Shown piece by piece: positions 1 to 7,925 of a stretch of DNA of 64,000 nucleotides (position 1 is the stretch's first letter; every line of letters starts with the position of its first letter). The DNA lies in the NCBI RefSeq assembly GCF_041929205.1, contig NZ_JBHFNT010000071.1, one strand, 5' to 3'. The position numbers were made by a program, and so were the translations under genes. The stretch comes from Floridanema evergladense. Lineage in GTDB: Bacteria > Cyanobacteriota > Cyanobacteriia > Cyanobacteriales > Aerosakkonemataceae. The notes under the pieces are model-generated. The model saw only the letters and a program-made list of their open reading frames with translations. It did no database searches and had not been told where the DNA came from.

Positions 1-1
1 T

Positions 2-1642
2 CGTCTGAAAGAGTCATCGAACCGCTTGCGAAACAGTCTGGCGGAGTGGAAGTCTGAGGAGTCTTCTATAAAGTCATCGGTGCCCGTCAGTGAACCTGCT
101 GCACCAATAGTAATTTCTAGGCAATTACAGCCTATTGTTGAGTCATCTTCATCTGTAGAACCAGTTTCTCCCCAATGGCAAGCTCAGTTAGCGACTCTCA
201 AGCCAGCAGAGGCAGTACAGCCAGCAGCCAAGGCGGAGTTAGGGCAACAGCTACAGGTAGAAGAGCCTACTGTTTCAGTAGTTTATCAAGTTAAACCAGG
301 AGATACTATTGATGCGATCGCGCGGAGATATTCTATTTCCGTAGCTACTTTAGCCAAAGTCAACCAGCTAGCGAACCCCAATCGCATCCGAGTTTCCCAA
401 CAACTAAAAGTTCCACAAAACACTGTTAGTGCTTTACCAATTAGCACCCAACAGTTGAGTACAAACTCAGAATTTCAGCCAGTTTCACCTAATTTGGCTC
501 CCGAAACTGGATTAAATAATTCAGCACCAAACTTACCAGTAGTTTCCGCTTTATTACCTCAACCAACCCGTGAAAATGCACCAGCAGACGTGACAGCAGC
601 TGCATTTCCACTCACTCAAACCGGAACAGATGATATCCCAGGTTGGAATCTTTCTGTAGATGAGCCAGAAGTAGAAACCATTTCGGCTCCCGGAACCGGA
701 AACAAATTCCTTTCTGCTAGCAAGCCAACTAAGGCGACTAATCAAGACAATTTATCGGCTCAAGCGCCAAATAATCAGTTGGTTTTAGCAGAAGATGTTC
801 CCAATCAAGAGCCTGAGAATAAAACAAAACAGTATTCTAATCCCTACGTAGAGCGACTCCGGGCGGAAATTCTCCAACTTCGACAGCATGGACGGCAGCC
901 AGCCAATAATCGTTGGTATGGCAGGACTGCAACACCACCAGCCGCTGACAGCAATAATTCAGCTGCTCAATTACGTGGCACAAACAGGTACCCAGTAAAT
1001 CCTGATTTCCGGCCTAATCAATATAACCAAGCTCTACAAGCGGAAATTCAAAGACGTGCCCAAGAAGCGCCAGCTAACTTCCCGCGCACTTCTTACGGCA
1101 TTCCACAAACTCAACCCACCAGACAACAAACGTTTGCTACAGCACCATTTGGGGCAGAACAATATCAGCCTTACAACCAAAACTTACCAGGTCAGACAGT
1201 AACTCCCGATCTACCACCGATCGAGAACCCATACTATAACTATCCCCAGCAGATGACTGGGTACATCTGGCCTGCCAGAGGAGTTCTTACCTCCGGTTAT
1301 GGTTGGCGCTGGGGCAGAATGCACAGAGGGATTGATATTGCGGCTCCCACTGGAACGCCGATTTTTGCTTCGGCTCCTGGGGTCGTGGTTTACGCTCGTT
1401 GGAATTCTGGTGGTTACGGCAATTTAGTGCAGATTAGACACCCCGACGGTAGTCTGACTCGTTATGCTCACAACAGCCGTATTTTTGTCCAAGAAGGACA
1501 AATTGTTGAGCAAGGTCAAAATATTGCTGCTATGGGTAGCACCGGACGTAGCACTGGCCCTCACAGCCACTTTGAAATTCATCCAGATGGACAGAGAGCT
1601 GTTAACCCAATGGCTTTCTTACCCAGTCGTCGAGACGGCTAA
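2..1642 (+). CDS. LysM and M23 peptidase domain protein (5' end outside window)
   Basis: Secreted or envelope peptidoglycan hydrolase, or a regulator of one. The reading frame is open to the left window edge (the first usable start is only a TTG at 26), so the N-terminus is missing. Counted from that TTG, a LysM domain lies at about residues 86-130 (PGDTIDAIARRY), followed by a long Pro/Gln/Asn-rich linker and a C-terminal M23 (LytM) domain from about residue 420. The M23 zinc ligands are visible: HRGID and the HSHFE motif near the C-terminus. An active M23 enzyme would cut peptide cross-bridges. Many cyanobacterial relatives are described only as M23 family proteins, so substrate and activity are inferred. 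A hairpin follows the stop codon. Confidence 0.85.
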   Translation, partial: RLKESSNRLRNSLAEWKSEESSIKSSVPVSEPAAPIVISRQLQPIVESSSSVEPVSPQWQAQLATLKPAEAVQPAAKAELGQQLQVEEPTVSVVYQVKPGDTIDAIARRYSISVATLAKVNQLANPNRIRVSQQLKVPQNTVSALPISTQQLSTNSEFQPVSPNLAPETGLNNSAPNLPVVSALLPQPTRENAPADVTAAAFPLTQTGTDDIPGWNLSVDEPEVETISAPGTGNKFLSASKPTKATNQDNLSAQAPNNQLVLAEDVPNQEPENKTKQYSNPYVERLRAEILQLRQHGRQPANNRWYGRTATPPAADSNNSAAQLRGTNRYPVNPDFRPNQYNQALQAEIQRRAQEAPANFPRTSYGIPQTQPTRQQTFATAPFGAEQYQPYNQNLPGQTVTPDLPPIENPYYNYPQQMTGYIWPARGVLTSGYGWRWGRMHRGIDIAAPTGTPIFASAPGVVVYARWNSGGYGNLVQIRHPDGSLTRYAHNSRIFVQEGQIVEQGQNIAAMGSTGRSTGPHSHFEIHPDGQRAVNPMAFLPSRRDG

Positions 1643-1653
1643 ATCCAAGTATG

Positions 1654-1696
1654 AGGTAGTTTGGTAATTCAGTTCTTTCTCAATTACCAACTACCT
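1654..1696 (+). terminator. Inverted repeat after the M23 gene, terminator-like
   Basis: The left arm AGGTAGTTTGGTAATT and the right arm AATTACCAACTACCT pair over 15 bp with one bulged T, 12 nt downstream of the stop codon. An AT-rich tract follows, but not a clean T-run, so termination is plausible rather than certain. Confidence 0.4.
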
Positions 1697-1758
1697 AATT
1701 TAAAAAATCTTTGCAATTTCTGAAAAGACTGTGTTATATTAACGAAAGTCATCAGTTA

Positions 1759-1832
1759 GGCTCAGTAGCTCAGTTGGTTAGAGCACGGGACTCATAAGCC
1801 TGGGGTCGTTGGTTCAAGTCCGACCTGAGCCA
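1759..1832 (+). tRNA. trnM: tRNA-Met (CAT), elongator type
   Basis: A 74-nt cloverleaf can be folded by eye. The acceptor stem is GGCTCAG/CTGAGCC, the D arm GCTC...GAGC, the anticodon loop CTCATAA (anticodon CAT) and the T arm GTTGG TTCAAGT CCGAC, with discriminator A. The first acceptor pair is G-C, not the C-A mismatch of bacterial initiator tRNA, so it is elongator Met, or less likely the Ile tRNA whose CAT is modified to lysidine. The last anticodon-stem pair (A-G) is mismatched. CCA is not encoded. Confidence 0.93.
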
Positions 1833-1901
1833 TTTCAGAAGATAGATATATTACTGCTGTAGTTTGGTCATCTACCCCAAATCCTCCAAAAATTTGTAAC
1901 C

Positions 1902-3149
1902 CTATCCGATCGCACAAAGCAATTTTTTCAAAGCTGCGATCGCGTGTAACCTCACTACTGTATCTTGATCGGACAACAAAGATTGCAAAGAATCTACCGC
2001 TTGGGGATCTGCTAATAAACCTAAACTATTAGCTAATTTTTGGCGAATTTCTGCAAAATTCATGGCTGGATGTGAGGATTTTAACAACTCAATTAAAACC
2101 TGCGTTGCTATTGGAATTAAATTAGCTGTTTGCACTTGACCTAAAACAGTGATTACTTCTTGCCAAATCAACAATTGAGAATCCATCTGTTGAGCGGAAG
2201 CAGCAAAATCTTGTTCAAAAACTTGCTTTAAATAGGCGATCGCTTGGGGAGTTTCCACCCAACCCAAAGACCGAATTGCTTGTAATTGTAGAGGTAAAGG
2301 TGTTACAGATGATTGGCACACAGAAAACAAAGCATCAGCAGCTTCATCAGTACCCAAACGTCCTAAAGCGATCGCACTTTGTTGGCAAACCTCAATATTA
2401 AAATCCCACAAAAAAGGCTTTAAAACCTTGACCAAATTTAACCGATCTTTTAGATCGCTGCGAACACCCAAAGCAATTACCGCTTCTTTTCGTACAGTCG
2501 CCGCTACATCTTTTAAAGCAGCTAAAAGCACAGGCAAAACTAGCGGATCGTGAAAACTACCCAAAGCTTCAATTGCCGTTGCCCTAACTAAAACTTTTGC
2601 ATCATTAACCACAGATAATAAAGGAGTAATTGTTTCCTTACTGCGAATATGGGCAAGTCCTCGCACTGCTAAAATTCGCCATTCTTCTCGATCTAATAAA
2701 TCTGATAAAGCAGTAATTGCATTTTTTCCTTGATTAGCTAAAGCTGTCGTTGCCATTACGCTTAATTCTTCACTTTCCGCACTTTTCAATAAATCAACCA
2801 AAGCAGAAATTGCATCTGCGTCATTAAATTCTCCCAAAATTCTGGCAGCGAACCAACGCAACTCCTCATCCGCTTCTTCATCTTCTAAAATTTTGATTAA
2901 AGGTGCGATCGCCTGTTTACCCAAACTCGGAAAAAACTTCGCCACATCCCAGCGATCCTGAAAATCTCCCCAATTTAAAATCTCTAAAGCCCAATCAAGA
3001 ATCTGCTGCTGATGATTTGCTACTAAACTCTTTGAGTGTAGCAAATGTTGTAAGCATTGGTTTAACAATGACCAATTTTCTTGTTCTGCTGCGATCGTTG
3101 CTTTGGCTAAAAAATCCAACTTCCCAAACTCCCTTTTAATTGCTAACAA
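1902..3149 (-). CDS. HEAT-repeat domain protein
   Basis: A 415-residue soluble protein made almost wholly of about 30-residue alpha-alpha repeats of the PBS-lyase HEAT type. Recurring units resemble 'A..AL..LL.D.d..VR..A..ALG'; the last is DQDTVVRLHAIAALKKLL near the C-terminus. In cyanobacteria this repeat is found in phycobilin lyases of the CpcE/F family and in general scaffold proteins. No catalytic domain is seen, and no phycobiliprotein gene is nearby, so a protein-protein interaction role is all that can be said. It is followed on the same strand, 17 bp upstream, by the Mo-nitrogenase-like gene and may be co-transcribed with it from the NtcA-type promoter at 3514-3555. Confidence 0.8.
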   Translation of the reverse strand: MLAIKREFGKLDFLAKATIAAEQENWSLLNQCLQHLLHSKSLVANHQQQILDWALEILNWGDFQDRWDVAKFFPSLGKQAIAPLIKILEDEEADEELRWFAARILGEFNDADAISALVDLLKSAESEELSVMATTALANQGKNAITALSDLLDREEWRILAVRGLAHIRSKETITPLLSVVNDAKVLVRATAIEALGSFHDPLVLPVLLAALKDVAATVRKEAVIALGVRSDLKDRLNLVKVLKPFLWDFNIEVCQQSAIALGRLGTDEAADALFSVCQSSVTPLPLQLQAIRSLGWVETPQAIAYLKQVFEQDFAASAQQMDSQLLIWQEVITVLGQVQTANLIPIATQVLIELLKSSHPAMNFAEIRQKLANSLGLLADPQAVDSLQSLLSDQDTVVRLHAIAALKKLLCAIG

Positions 3150-3166
3150 TTATGCTTCAAATTGAG

Positions 3167-3484
3167 TTATTGGCAATATTGAGAAACATCTTCGCCACAT
3201 TCATCTGCCAAAAAGCATAAAGCCCGAAAACGCAATTCCATTAATTGAGTGTAAAACGGATTCAGCTTACAAAGTGCGGGAATATGAAATAAAGTTTGTC
3301 CTAATAATTTTACATCTCGCTCAAATAGACAATGCGCTGGAATTAATCGGCATAAAAAGCGGGCAATTTTTGCTTCTTTGACCTGTAAAGATTCTAACCA
3401 ATGTGAAACAGGCTGCAACAATTTACCGAAAAATTGCTGACTTGAATAGAAACCAGAATTCTCAAAAGTACCAGAACGTAACAT
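3167..3484 (-). CDS. Mo-dependent nitrogenase C-terminal domain-like protein
   Basis: A 105-residue protein matching, by eye, the small cyanobacterial family annotated as Mo-dependent nitrogenase C-terminus. The hallmark stretches are IPAHCLFERDVKLLG, IPALCKLNPFYTQL and RFRALCFLADECGEDV near the C-terminus, with several conserved cysteines. The family name derives from a domain at the end of some nitrogenase-related proteins; its function is unknown, and no nif structural gene is in this window. An AGGGA ribosome site lies about 11 nt before the ATG. Upstream, on this strand, there is a textbook NtcA promoter (3514-3555), which suggests that the gene is turned on during nitrogen limitation together with nirA, transcribed the other way. 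Confidence 0.8.
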   Translation of the reverse strand: MLRSGTFENSGFYSSQQFFGKLLQPVSHWLESLQVKEAKIARFLCRLIPAHCLFERDVKLLGQTLFHIPALCKLNPFYTQLMELRFRALCFLADECGEDVSQYCQ

Positions 3485-3513
3485 GAAATCTTTTCCCTAG
3501 TCCCTCTACCCTC

Positions 3514-3555
3514 ACGGTAAGTCACCTATCTGGGAAGTTTTGTATAGGTTGTTAC
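3514..3555 (-). promoter_or_regulatory. NtcA-type promoter for the Mo-nitrogenase-like gene
   Basis: The palindromic NtcA box GTA-TAGGTTGT-TAC lies at 3542-3555. Read on the minus strand it is GTA-ACAACCTA-TAC, and exactly 22 nt downstream is TACCGT (3514-3519), which fits TAN3T. This is the class II NtcA layout, placing the transcript start near 3507, about 22 nt before the ATG at 3484. Motif match only; binding is inferred. Confidence 0.65.
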
Positions 3556-3683
3556 GCTAGTTTACGATCGATGTAATTAACGAATCATACTTATTTGATA
3601 TTTGCATGGAGAGAGCGATCGCCAATTTGCAATGTAAAAAAAGCATCTTATCAATGTAAAAGTTTCATTTTGTAAGAAATTTT

Positions 3684-3725
3684 GTAAATATTGATACGAA
3701 AATTCATATTTAGCCCGGATAGCTT
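3684..3725 (+). promoter_or_regulatory. NtcA-type promoter of nirA
   Basis: NtcA box GTA-AATATTGA-TAC at 3684-3697, then a 22-nt spacer and the -10 box TAGCTT (TAN3T) at 3720-3725. Expected transcript start is about 3732. The layout is that of known NtcA-activated nir promoters, and the box upstream of nirA2 is arranged identically. Confidence 0.8.
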
Positions 3726-3835
3726 ATTAACATCGAACAGTCAATCAAAGACAACATTGCTTAACAAATTTGTTGCCGCAGATCTCTAATAAATATGAGG
3801 ACTAAAACCGAGATAATTAACTAAAGGAAGAGAAA

Positions 3836-5383
3836 ATGGTAGTTACAGCCACAGAAACGGCAAGTCTGAACAAATTTGAAAAAATTAAGTCCGAAAAAGA
3901 TGGTTTAGCCGTTAAAGCTCAACTAGAAGACTTTGCCAAAATTGGCTGGGAAGCAATGGAGGAAGGCGATCGAGACTATCGGCTGAAATGGTTAGGAATA
4001 TTTTTCCGTCCGGTTACGCCTGGTAAATTTATGTTAAGATTGCGCTTGCCTCACGGCATCATTAGTGCAGTGCAAATGCGTGTTCTTGCGGAGATCGTAC
4101 AGCGCTATGGTAGTGACGGTAACGCCGACATTACTACTAGGCAAAACCTGCAACTGCGGGGAATTCGCTTAGAAGACATCCCGGAAATTTTCCAAAAACT
4201 GAAAAGTGTCGGCTTGACAAGCGTACAATCAGGGATGGATAATGTTCGCAATATCACTGGTTCGCCCGTAGCCGGAATCGATGCAGAGGAACTGTTCGAT
4301 ACTAGGGAATTAGTCCAGCAAGTGCAGGACATGATTACCAACAAAGGCGAGGGGAACCCCGAATTTACCAACTTACCTCGGAAGTTCAATATTGCGATCG
4401 CCGGATGTCGGGACAACTCGGTTCATGCCGAAATCAACGATATCGCCTTTATTCCGGCATTTTCGGGAGAAACATTTGGTTTTAACGTCTTAGTCGGCGG
4501 TTTCTTCTCAGCCAAACGTTGCGACGCAGCAATTCCTCTAAATGCTTGGGTGACACCCGCAGAAGTTGTTTCCTTGTGTCGGGCAATTTTGGAAGTTTTC
4601 CGCGACAATGGACTTCGCGCCAACCGTCAAAAAGCCCGATTAATGTGGTTAATTGACGAATGGGGAATTAACAAATTTCGTAGCGAAGTGGAAAAACAAC
4701 TGGGAAAAACCCTGAAATCAGCTGCACCAAAAGACGAAATTATCTGGGAAAAACGCGATCGAATCGGAGTTTATCGCCAAAAACAACCAGGATTAAATTA
4801 CGTTGGGCTACACATTCCCGTCGGGCGACTTTTTGCCCAAGATATGTTAGAAATTGCCCGAATTGCAGAAGTTTATGGCAAAGGAGAAATCCGCCTCACA
4901 GTTGAACAAAACATCATTATTCCTCACATTAACGATGCTTGTTTAGCAGCATTTTTAACCGAACCCATCAACGAAAAATTTGCGATCGATCCTACACCAT
5001 TAACTAGGGCATTAGTTTCCTGTACTGGGGCGCAGTTTTGTAACTTCGCACTCATTGAAACCAAAAACCGTGCAGTTGAGTTAATCCAAGAATTAGAAAC
5101 AGAATTAACTCTCTCTAAACCAGTGCGAATTCATTGGACAGGTTGCCCAAATTCCTGCGGACAACCTCAAGTCGCCGACATCGGTTTAATGGGGACAAAA
5201 GTTAGAAAGAACGGTCAAACCTTAGAAGGTGTAGATATTTACATGGGTGGCAAAGTCGGTAAAGATGCCCGCTTAGGAACTTGCATCAGAAAAAGTGTTC
5301 CTTGTGAAGACTTAAAACCCGTATTGCGCGAGTTATTAATTAAACACTTTGATGCCGAAATTAAGCCAGAATTTGCCAAATAA
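3836..5383 (+). CDS. nirA: Ferredoxin-nitrite reductase NirA (short form)
   Basis: Six-electron reduction of nitrite to ammonium in the cytoplasm with reduced ferredoxin as donor. At 515 residues the length is normal for cyanobacterial NirA. Two ferrodoxin-like half domains (FRPVTPGKFMLRLRLP; GLHIPVGRL) flank the sirohaem/4Fe-4S repeats. The cluster-binding cysteines are at C396, C402, C437 and C441 (CTGAQFC and GCPNSCG). The ATG is preceded by AAGGAAGAG. It is the first gene of the nirA-nrtABCD cluster behind an NtcA promoter. A second, longer NirA follows at 11614 and is closely similar through this whole length, so the pair is a duplication or an acquired paralogue. Confidence 0.96.
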   Translation: MVVTATETASLNKFEKIKSEKDGLAVKAQLEDFAKIGWEAMEEGDRDYRLKWLGIFFRPVTPGKFMLRLRLPHGIISAVQMRVLAEIVQRYGSDGNADITTRQNLQLRGIRLEDIPEIFQKLKSVGLTSVQSGMDNVRNITGSPVAGIDAEELFDTRELVQQVQDMITNKGEGNPEFTNLPRKFNIAIAGCRDNSVHAEINDIAFIPAFSGETFGFNVLVGGFFSAKRCDAAIPLNAWVTPAEVVSLCRAILEVFRDNGLRANRQKARLMWLIDEWGINKFRSEVEKQLGKTLKSAAPKDEIIWEKRDRIGVYRQKQPGLNYVGLHIPVGRLFAQDMLEIARIAEVYGKGEIRLTVEQNIIIPHINDACLAAFLTEPINEKFAIDPTPLTRALVSCTGAQFCNFALIETKNRAVELIQELETELTLSKPVRIHWTGCPNSCGQPQVADIGLMGTKVRKNGQTLEGVDIYMGGKVGKDARLGTCIRKSVPCEDLKPVLRELLIKHFDAEIKPEFAK

Positions 5384-5516
5384 ATTCTCATTCTGCATCT
5401 TAAATTACCAAACTTCCTAGCAACAATTATTAAAATTATCTAAATTTTGCTAGCCCGGAGTTTGCCATGAAAAAATTTCCTCACTCTCACTCAGATCATT
5501 ACCGGAGTTAAAGCAA

Positions 5517-6884
5517 ATGTCCAAGTATTCCAGAAGAAAATTCTTATTCACCGCAGGAATTACCGCTGCCGGAACTTTATTAGTACATGGTTGTACTTCT
5601 GGCACAAATAACGCTGCCAATACCAATACCACAGCAAACACTAACACAACTACTAATTCTTCCCCCAGTGCAGTACCAGCAGTAAACGTAAATTCTGCTG
5701 ATACACCAGAAGTTACAACTGCTAAATTAGGATTTATTGCTTTAACTGATTCCGCACCTTTAATTATTGCCAAAGAAAAGGGATTTTTCGACAAGTATGG
5801 CATGAAAGATGTGGAAGTTCTCAAACAAGCATCTTGGCCTGTAACTCGCGATAATTTAGAGACAGGATCTGCCAATGGAGGGATTGACGGAGCGCATATT
5901 TTAACCCCAATGCCTTACTTTATGACTTTGGGGCAAACCAAAACTAAACAGCCAACCCCAATGTATATTTTGGCGCGGTTAAATACTAACGGACAAGCGA
6001 TTTCTATTGCTAACAATTACAAAGAGTTTAAAGTTGGTTTAGATAGCAAAGGGTTAAAAGATGCCTTCAGCAAAGCCAAATCTACTGGGAAAAATGACCT
6101 GAAAGCGGCGATGACTTTTCCCGGTGGAACTCACGATCTTTGGATGCGTTATTGGTTAGCTGCTGGTGGTATTAATCCCGATCGCGATATTTCCGTAATT
6201 CCTGTGCCACCACCACAAATGGTAGCTAACATGAAAACTGGAAATATGGAAACTTTTTGCGTAGGTGAACCTTGGAACGCACAATTAATTAACCAAGGTT
6301 TAGGTTACAGTGCATTAGTAACAGGTGAATTGTGGAAAGATCACCCAGAAAAAGCTTTTGCGATGCGTCAAGATTGGGTAGATAAAAACCCCAAAGCAGC
6401 AAAAGCATTATTAATGGCAGTTTTGGAAGCCCAACAATGGTGCGATAAGGCAGAAAACAAAGAGGAAATGTGCCAAATTATTTCTCAGAAGAAGTGGACT
6501 GGCGTACCTGCAAAAGATATTATTGAACGTTCCAAGGGAAATATTGATTACGGCGATGGTCGTCCAGTGGTGCAAAACAGTCCGTTGTTAATGAAATTCT
6601 GGGCTGATAATGCTTCTTATCCTTACAAGAGTCATGATTTGTGGTTCTTAACTGAGAATATTCGCTGGGGTTATATTCCGGCTGATACTAATACTAAGCA
6701 ATTAATTGATAAAGTGAACCGCGAAGATTTGTGGAAAGAAGCAGCAAAAGCGATCGCAGTTCCCGAAGCCCAAATTCCTACTAGTACCTCTCGCGGAATT
6801 GAAACATTCTTTGATGGTGTGAAATTCGATCCAGAAAATCCTCAAGAATACTTGACGAATCTCAAAATTAAGAAAACTGCTTAA
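5517..6884 (+). CDS. nrtA: Nitrate/nitrite ABC transporter substrate-binding lipoprotein NrtA
   Basis: Periplasmic nitrate/nitrite-binding component of the NrtABCD importer. It begins with a twin-arginine-type signal (SRRKFLFTAG) running into a lipobox with Cys at LVHGC, then a Thr/Asn-rich linker (NTNTTANTNTTTNSS) that tethers the binding domain. The NMT1/NrtA-like domain starts near residue 70 (LGFIALTDSAPLIIAKEKGFF). At 455 residues it fits the family. The start ATG is preceded by a GGAG-like site. It lies 133 bp after nirA and probably shares its transcript. A related domain is fused to the C-terminus of NrtC. Related CmpA proteins bind bicarbonate, but the nir/nar context favours nitrate. 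Confidence 0.93.
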   Translation: MSKYSRRKFLFTAGITAAGTLLVHGCTSGTNNAANTNTTANTNTTTNSSPSAVPAVNVNSADTPEVTTAKLGFIALTDSAPLIIAKEKGFFDKYGMKDVEVLKQASWPVTRDNLETGSANGGIDGAHILTPMPYFMTLGQTKTKQPTPMYILARLNTNGQAISIANNYKEFKVGLDSKGLKDAFSKAKSTGKNDLKAAMTFPGGTHDLWMRYWLAAGGINPDRDISVIPVPPPQMVANMKTGNMETFCVGEPWNAQLINQGLGYSALVTGELWKDHPEKAFAMRQDWVDKNPKAAKALLMAVLEAQQWCDKAENKEEMCQIISQKKWTGVPAKDIIERSKGNIDYGDGRPVVQNSPLLMKFWADNASYPYKSHDLWFLTENIRWGYIPADTNTKQLIDKVNREDLWKEAAKAIAVPEAQIPTSTSRGIETFFDGVKFDPENPQEYLTNLKIKKTA

Positions 6885-6923
6885 TCGTTGATTTCGGTAA
6901 TGGGTAATCAAAGCACACCCATT

Positions 6924-6958
6924 ACCAACTACCAACTACCAACTACCAACTACCAACT
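6924..6958. repeat. Heptamer tandem repeat ACCAACT x5
   Basis: Five perfect head-to-tail copies of ACCAACT fill most of the nrtA-nrtB gap. It is an STRR-like microsatellite of the sort common in filamentous cyanobacteria. Confidence 0.9.
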
Positions 6959-6978
6959 ACCCAATCACAGGAAACAGC

Positions 6979-7821
6979 ATGACATCCAGAACTAACGGTA
7001 CAATTTATCGCCGCCCCTCCCAAAATAGCTTTACTAAATTTTGGCGCAAGAATTCAAATAAAATTATTCGTCCACTGGTTGCAATTATCGTTTTTCTAGT
7101 AATTTGGCAACTCCTTTGTCCTCTCGGTTCCAAAGGATTACCAGGGCCAATTCAAGTTTTCAATGAGACATTTAATCCTTACATTATTAATCCTTTTTTT
7201 GATAATGGCGGTACCGACAAAGGGTTAGGATTACAAATAATTGCCAGCTTACAACGGGTAGCGATCGGCTTTTCTTTATCTGCTATTGTTGGCGTTTTTG
7301 TCGGGATTGTCGTTGGCGCAAATAAATTCCTCTACGAAGCTGTAGACCCGATTTTTCAAGTTTTGCGTACCATTCCGCCTCTAGCTTGGTTGCCGATCGC
7401 GTTAGCTGCAATTAACCAAAACGAACCTTCCGCGATTTTCGTGATTTTTATTACTTCAATTTGGCCGATTATTCTTAACACAATGGTTGGCGTTCAACAA
7501 TTACCCCAAGATTACAGAAACGTCGCCAGAGTTTTACAACTATCGGGTTTCGACTACTTTTTAAACGTACTGTTTCCGGCAACAGTTCCTTACATTTTCA
7601 CAGGTTTAAGAATTGGCATTGGTTTATCTTGGTTAGCGATCGTTGCCGCAGAAATGTTAGTCGGTGGCGTAGGAATTGGCTTTTTCATCTGGGATGCTTA
7701 CAACAATTCGCAAATTAGCCAACTGATTTTAGCCTTAATTTATGTAGGCATCGTCGGCTTGTTACTAGATAGATTCGTTGCCTACATCGCGTCAATTGTA
7801 GTTCCAGCAGAACAGAAATAA
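6979..7821 (+). CDS. nrtB: Nitrate ABC transporter permease NrtB
   Basis: Inner-membrane permease of the nitrate/nitrite importer, 280 residues, BPD_transp_1 fold with about six hydrophobic segments beginning at residue 32. The cytoplasmic loop that docks the ATPases is seen as 'AAEMLVGGVGIGFFIWDAYN', typical of the NrtB/SsuC/TauC group. An AGGAAA ribosome site precedes the ATG. The gene lies between nrtA and nrtC; the gaps on both sides are filled with heptamer repeats. Confidence 0.94.
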   Translation: MTSRTNGTIYRRPSQNSFTKFWRKNSNKIIRPLVAIIVFLVIWQLLCPLGSKGLPGPIQVFNETFNPYIINPFFDNGGTDKGLGLQIIASLQRVAIGFSLSAIVGVFVGIVVGANKFLYEAVDPIFQVLRTIPPLAWLPIALAAINQNEPSAIFVIFITSIWPIILNTMVGVQQLPQDYRNVARVLQLSGFDYFLNVLFPATVPYIFTGLRIGIGLSWLAIVAAEMLVGGVGIGFFIWDAYNNSQISQLILALIYVGIVGLLLDRFVAYIASIVVPAEQK

Positions 7822-7880
7822 GAAGGCAGAAGGCAGAAGGGAGAAAGTAAAATTCCCCTTGTCTTCTTGTCCCCTTGTCC

Positions 7881-7920
7881 CCCAGTCCCCAGTCCCTAGT
7901 CCCCAATACCCAATCCCCAA
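7881..7920. repeat. STRR heptamers (CCCAGTC / CCCAATC)
   Basis: About six imperfect CCCAGTC/CCCAATC heptamers abut the nrtC start region. A 'GAAGGCA' short repeat at about 7822-7845 precedes them. No Shine-Dalgarno sequence is visible between the repeat and the nrtC ATG. Confidence 0.85.
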
Positions 7921-7925
7921 TCACT

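Larger units (their letters stand above)
3485..3835. other. Divergent regulatory region between the Mo-nitrogenase-like gene and nirA
   Basis: A 351-bp gap between divergent genes. It holds two perfect GTA-N8-TAC boxes, one serving each direction, described separately. Between and after them the sequence is AT-rich with one HIP1-like GCGATCGC at about 3615. The nirA leader from the predicted start near 3732 to 3835 is about 100 nt and carries no structure I can recognise. Confidence 0.7.

Noticed and set aside
6924..6958. Repeat array as a possible CRISPR
   Set aside because: Units are 7 bp head to tail with no spacers and no cas genes are present.
7875..7925. Upstream extension of nrtC
   Set aside because: The 17 extra codons are heptamer repeat translated; the family N-terminus begins at MSVFVEV.
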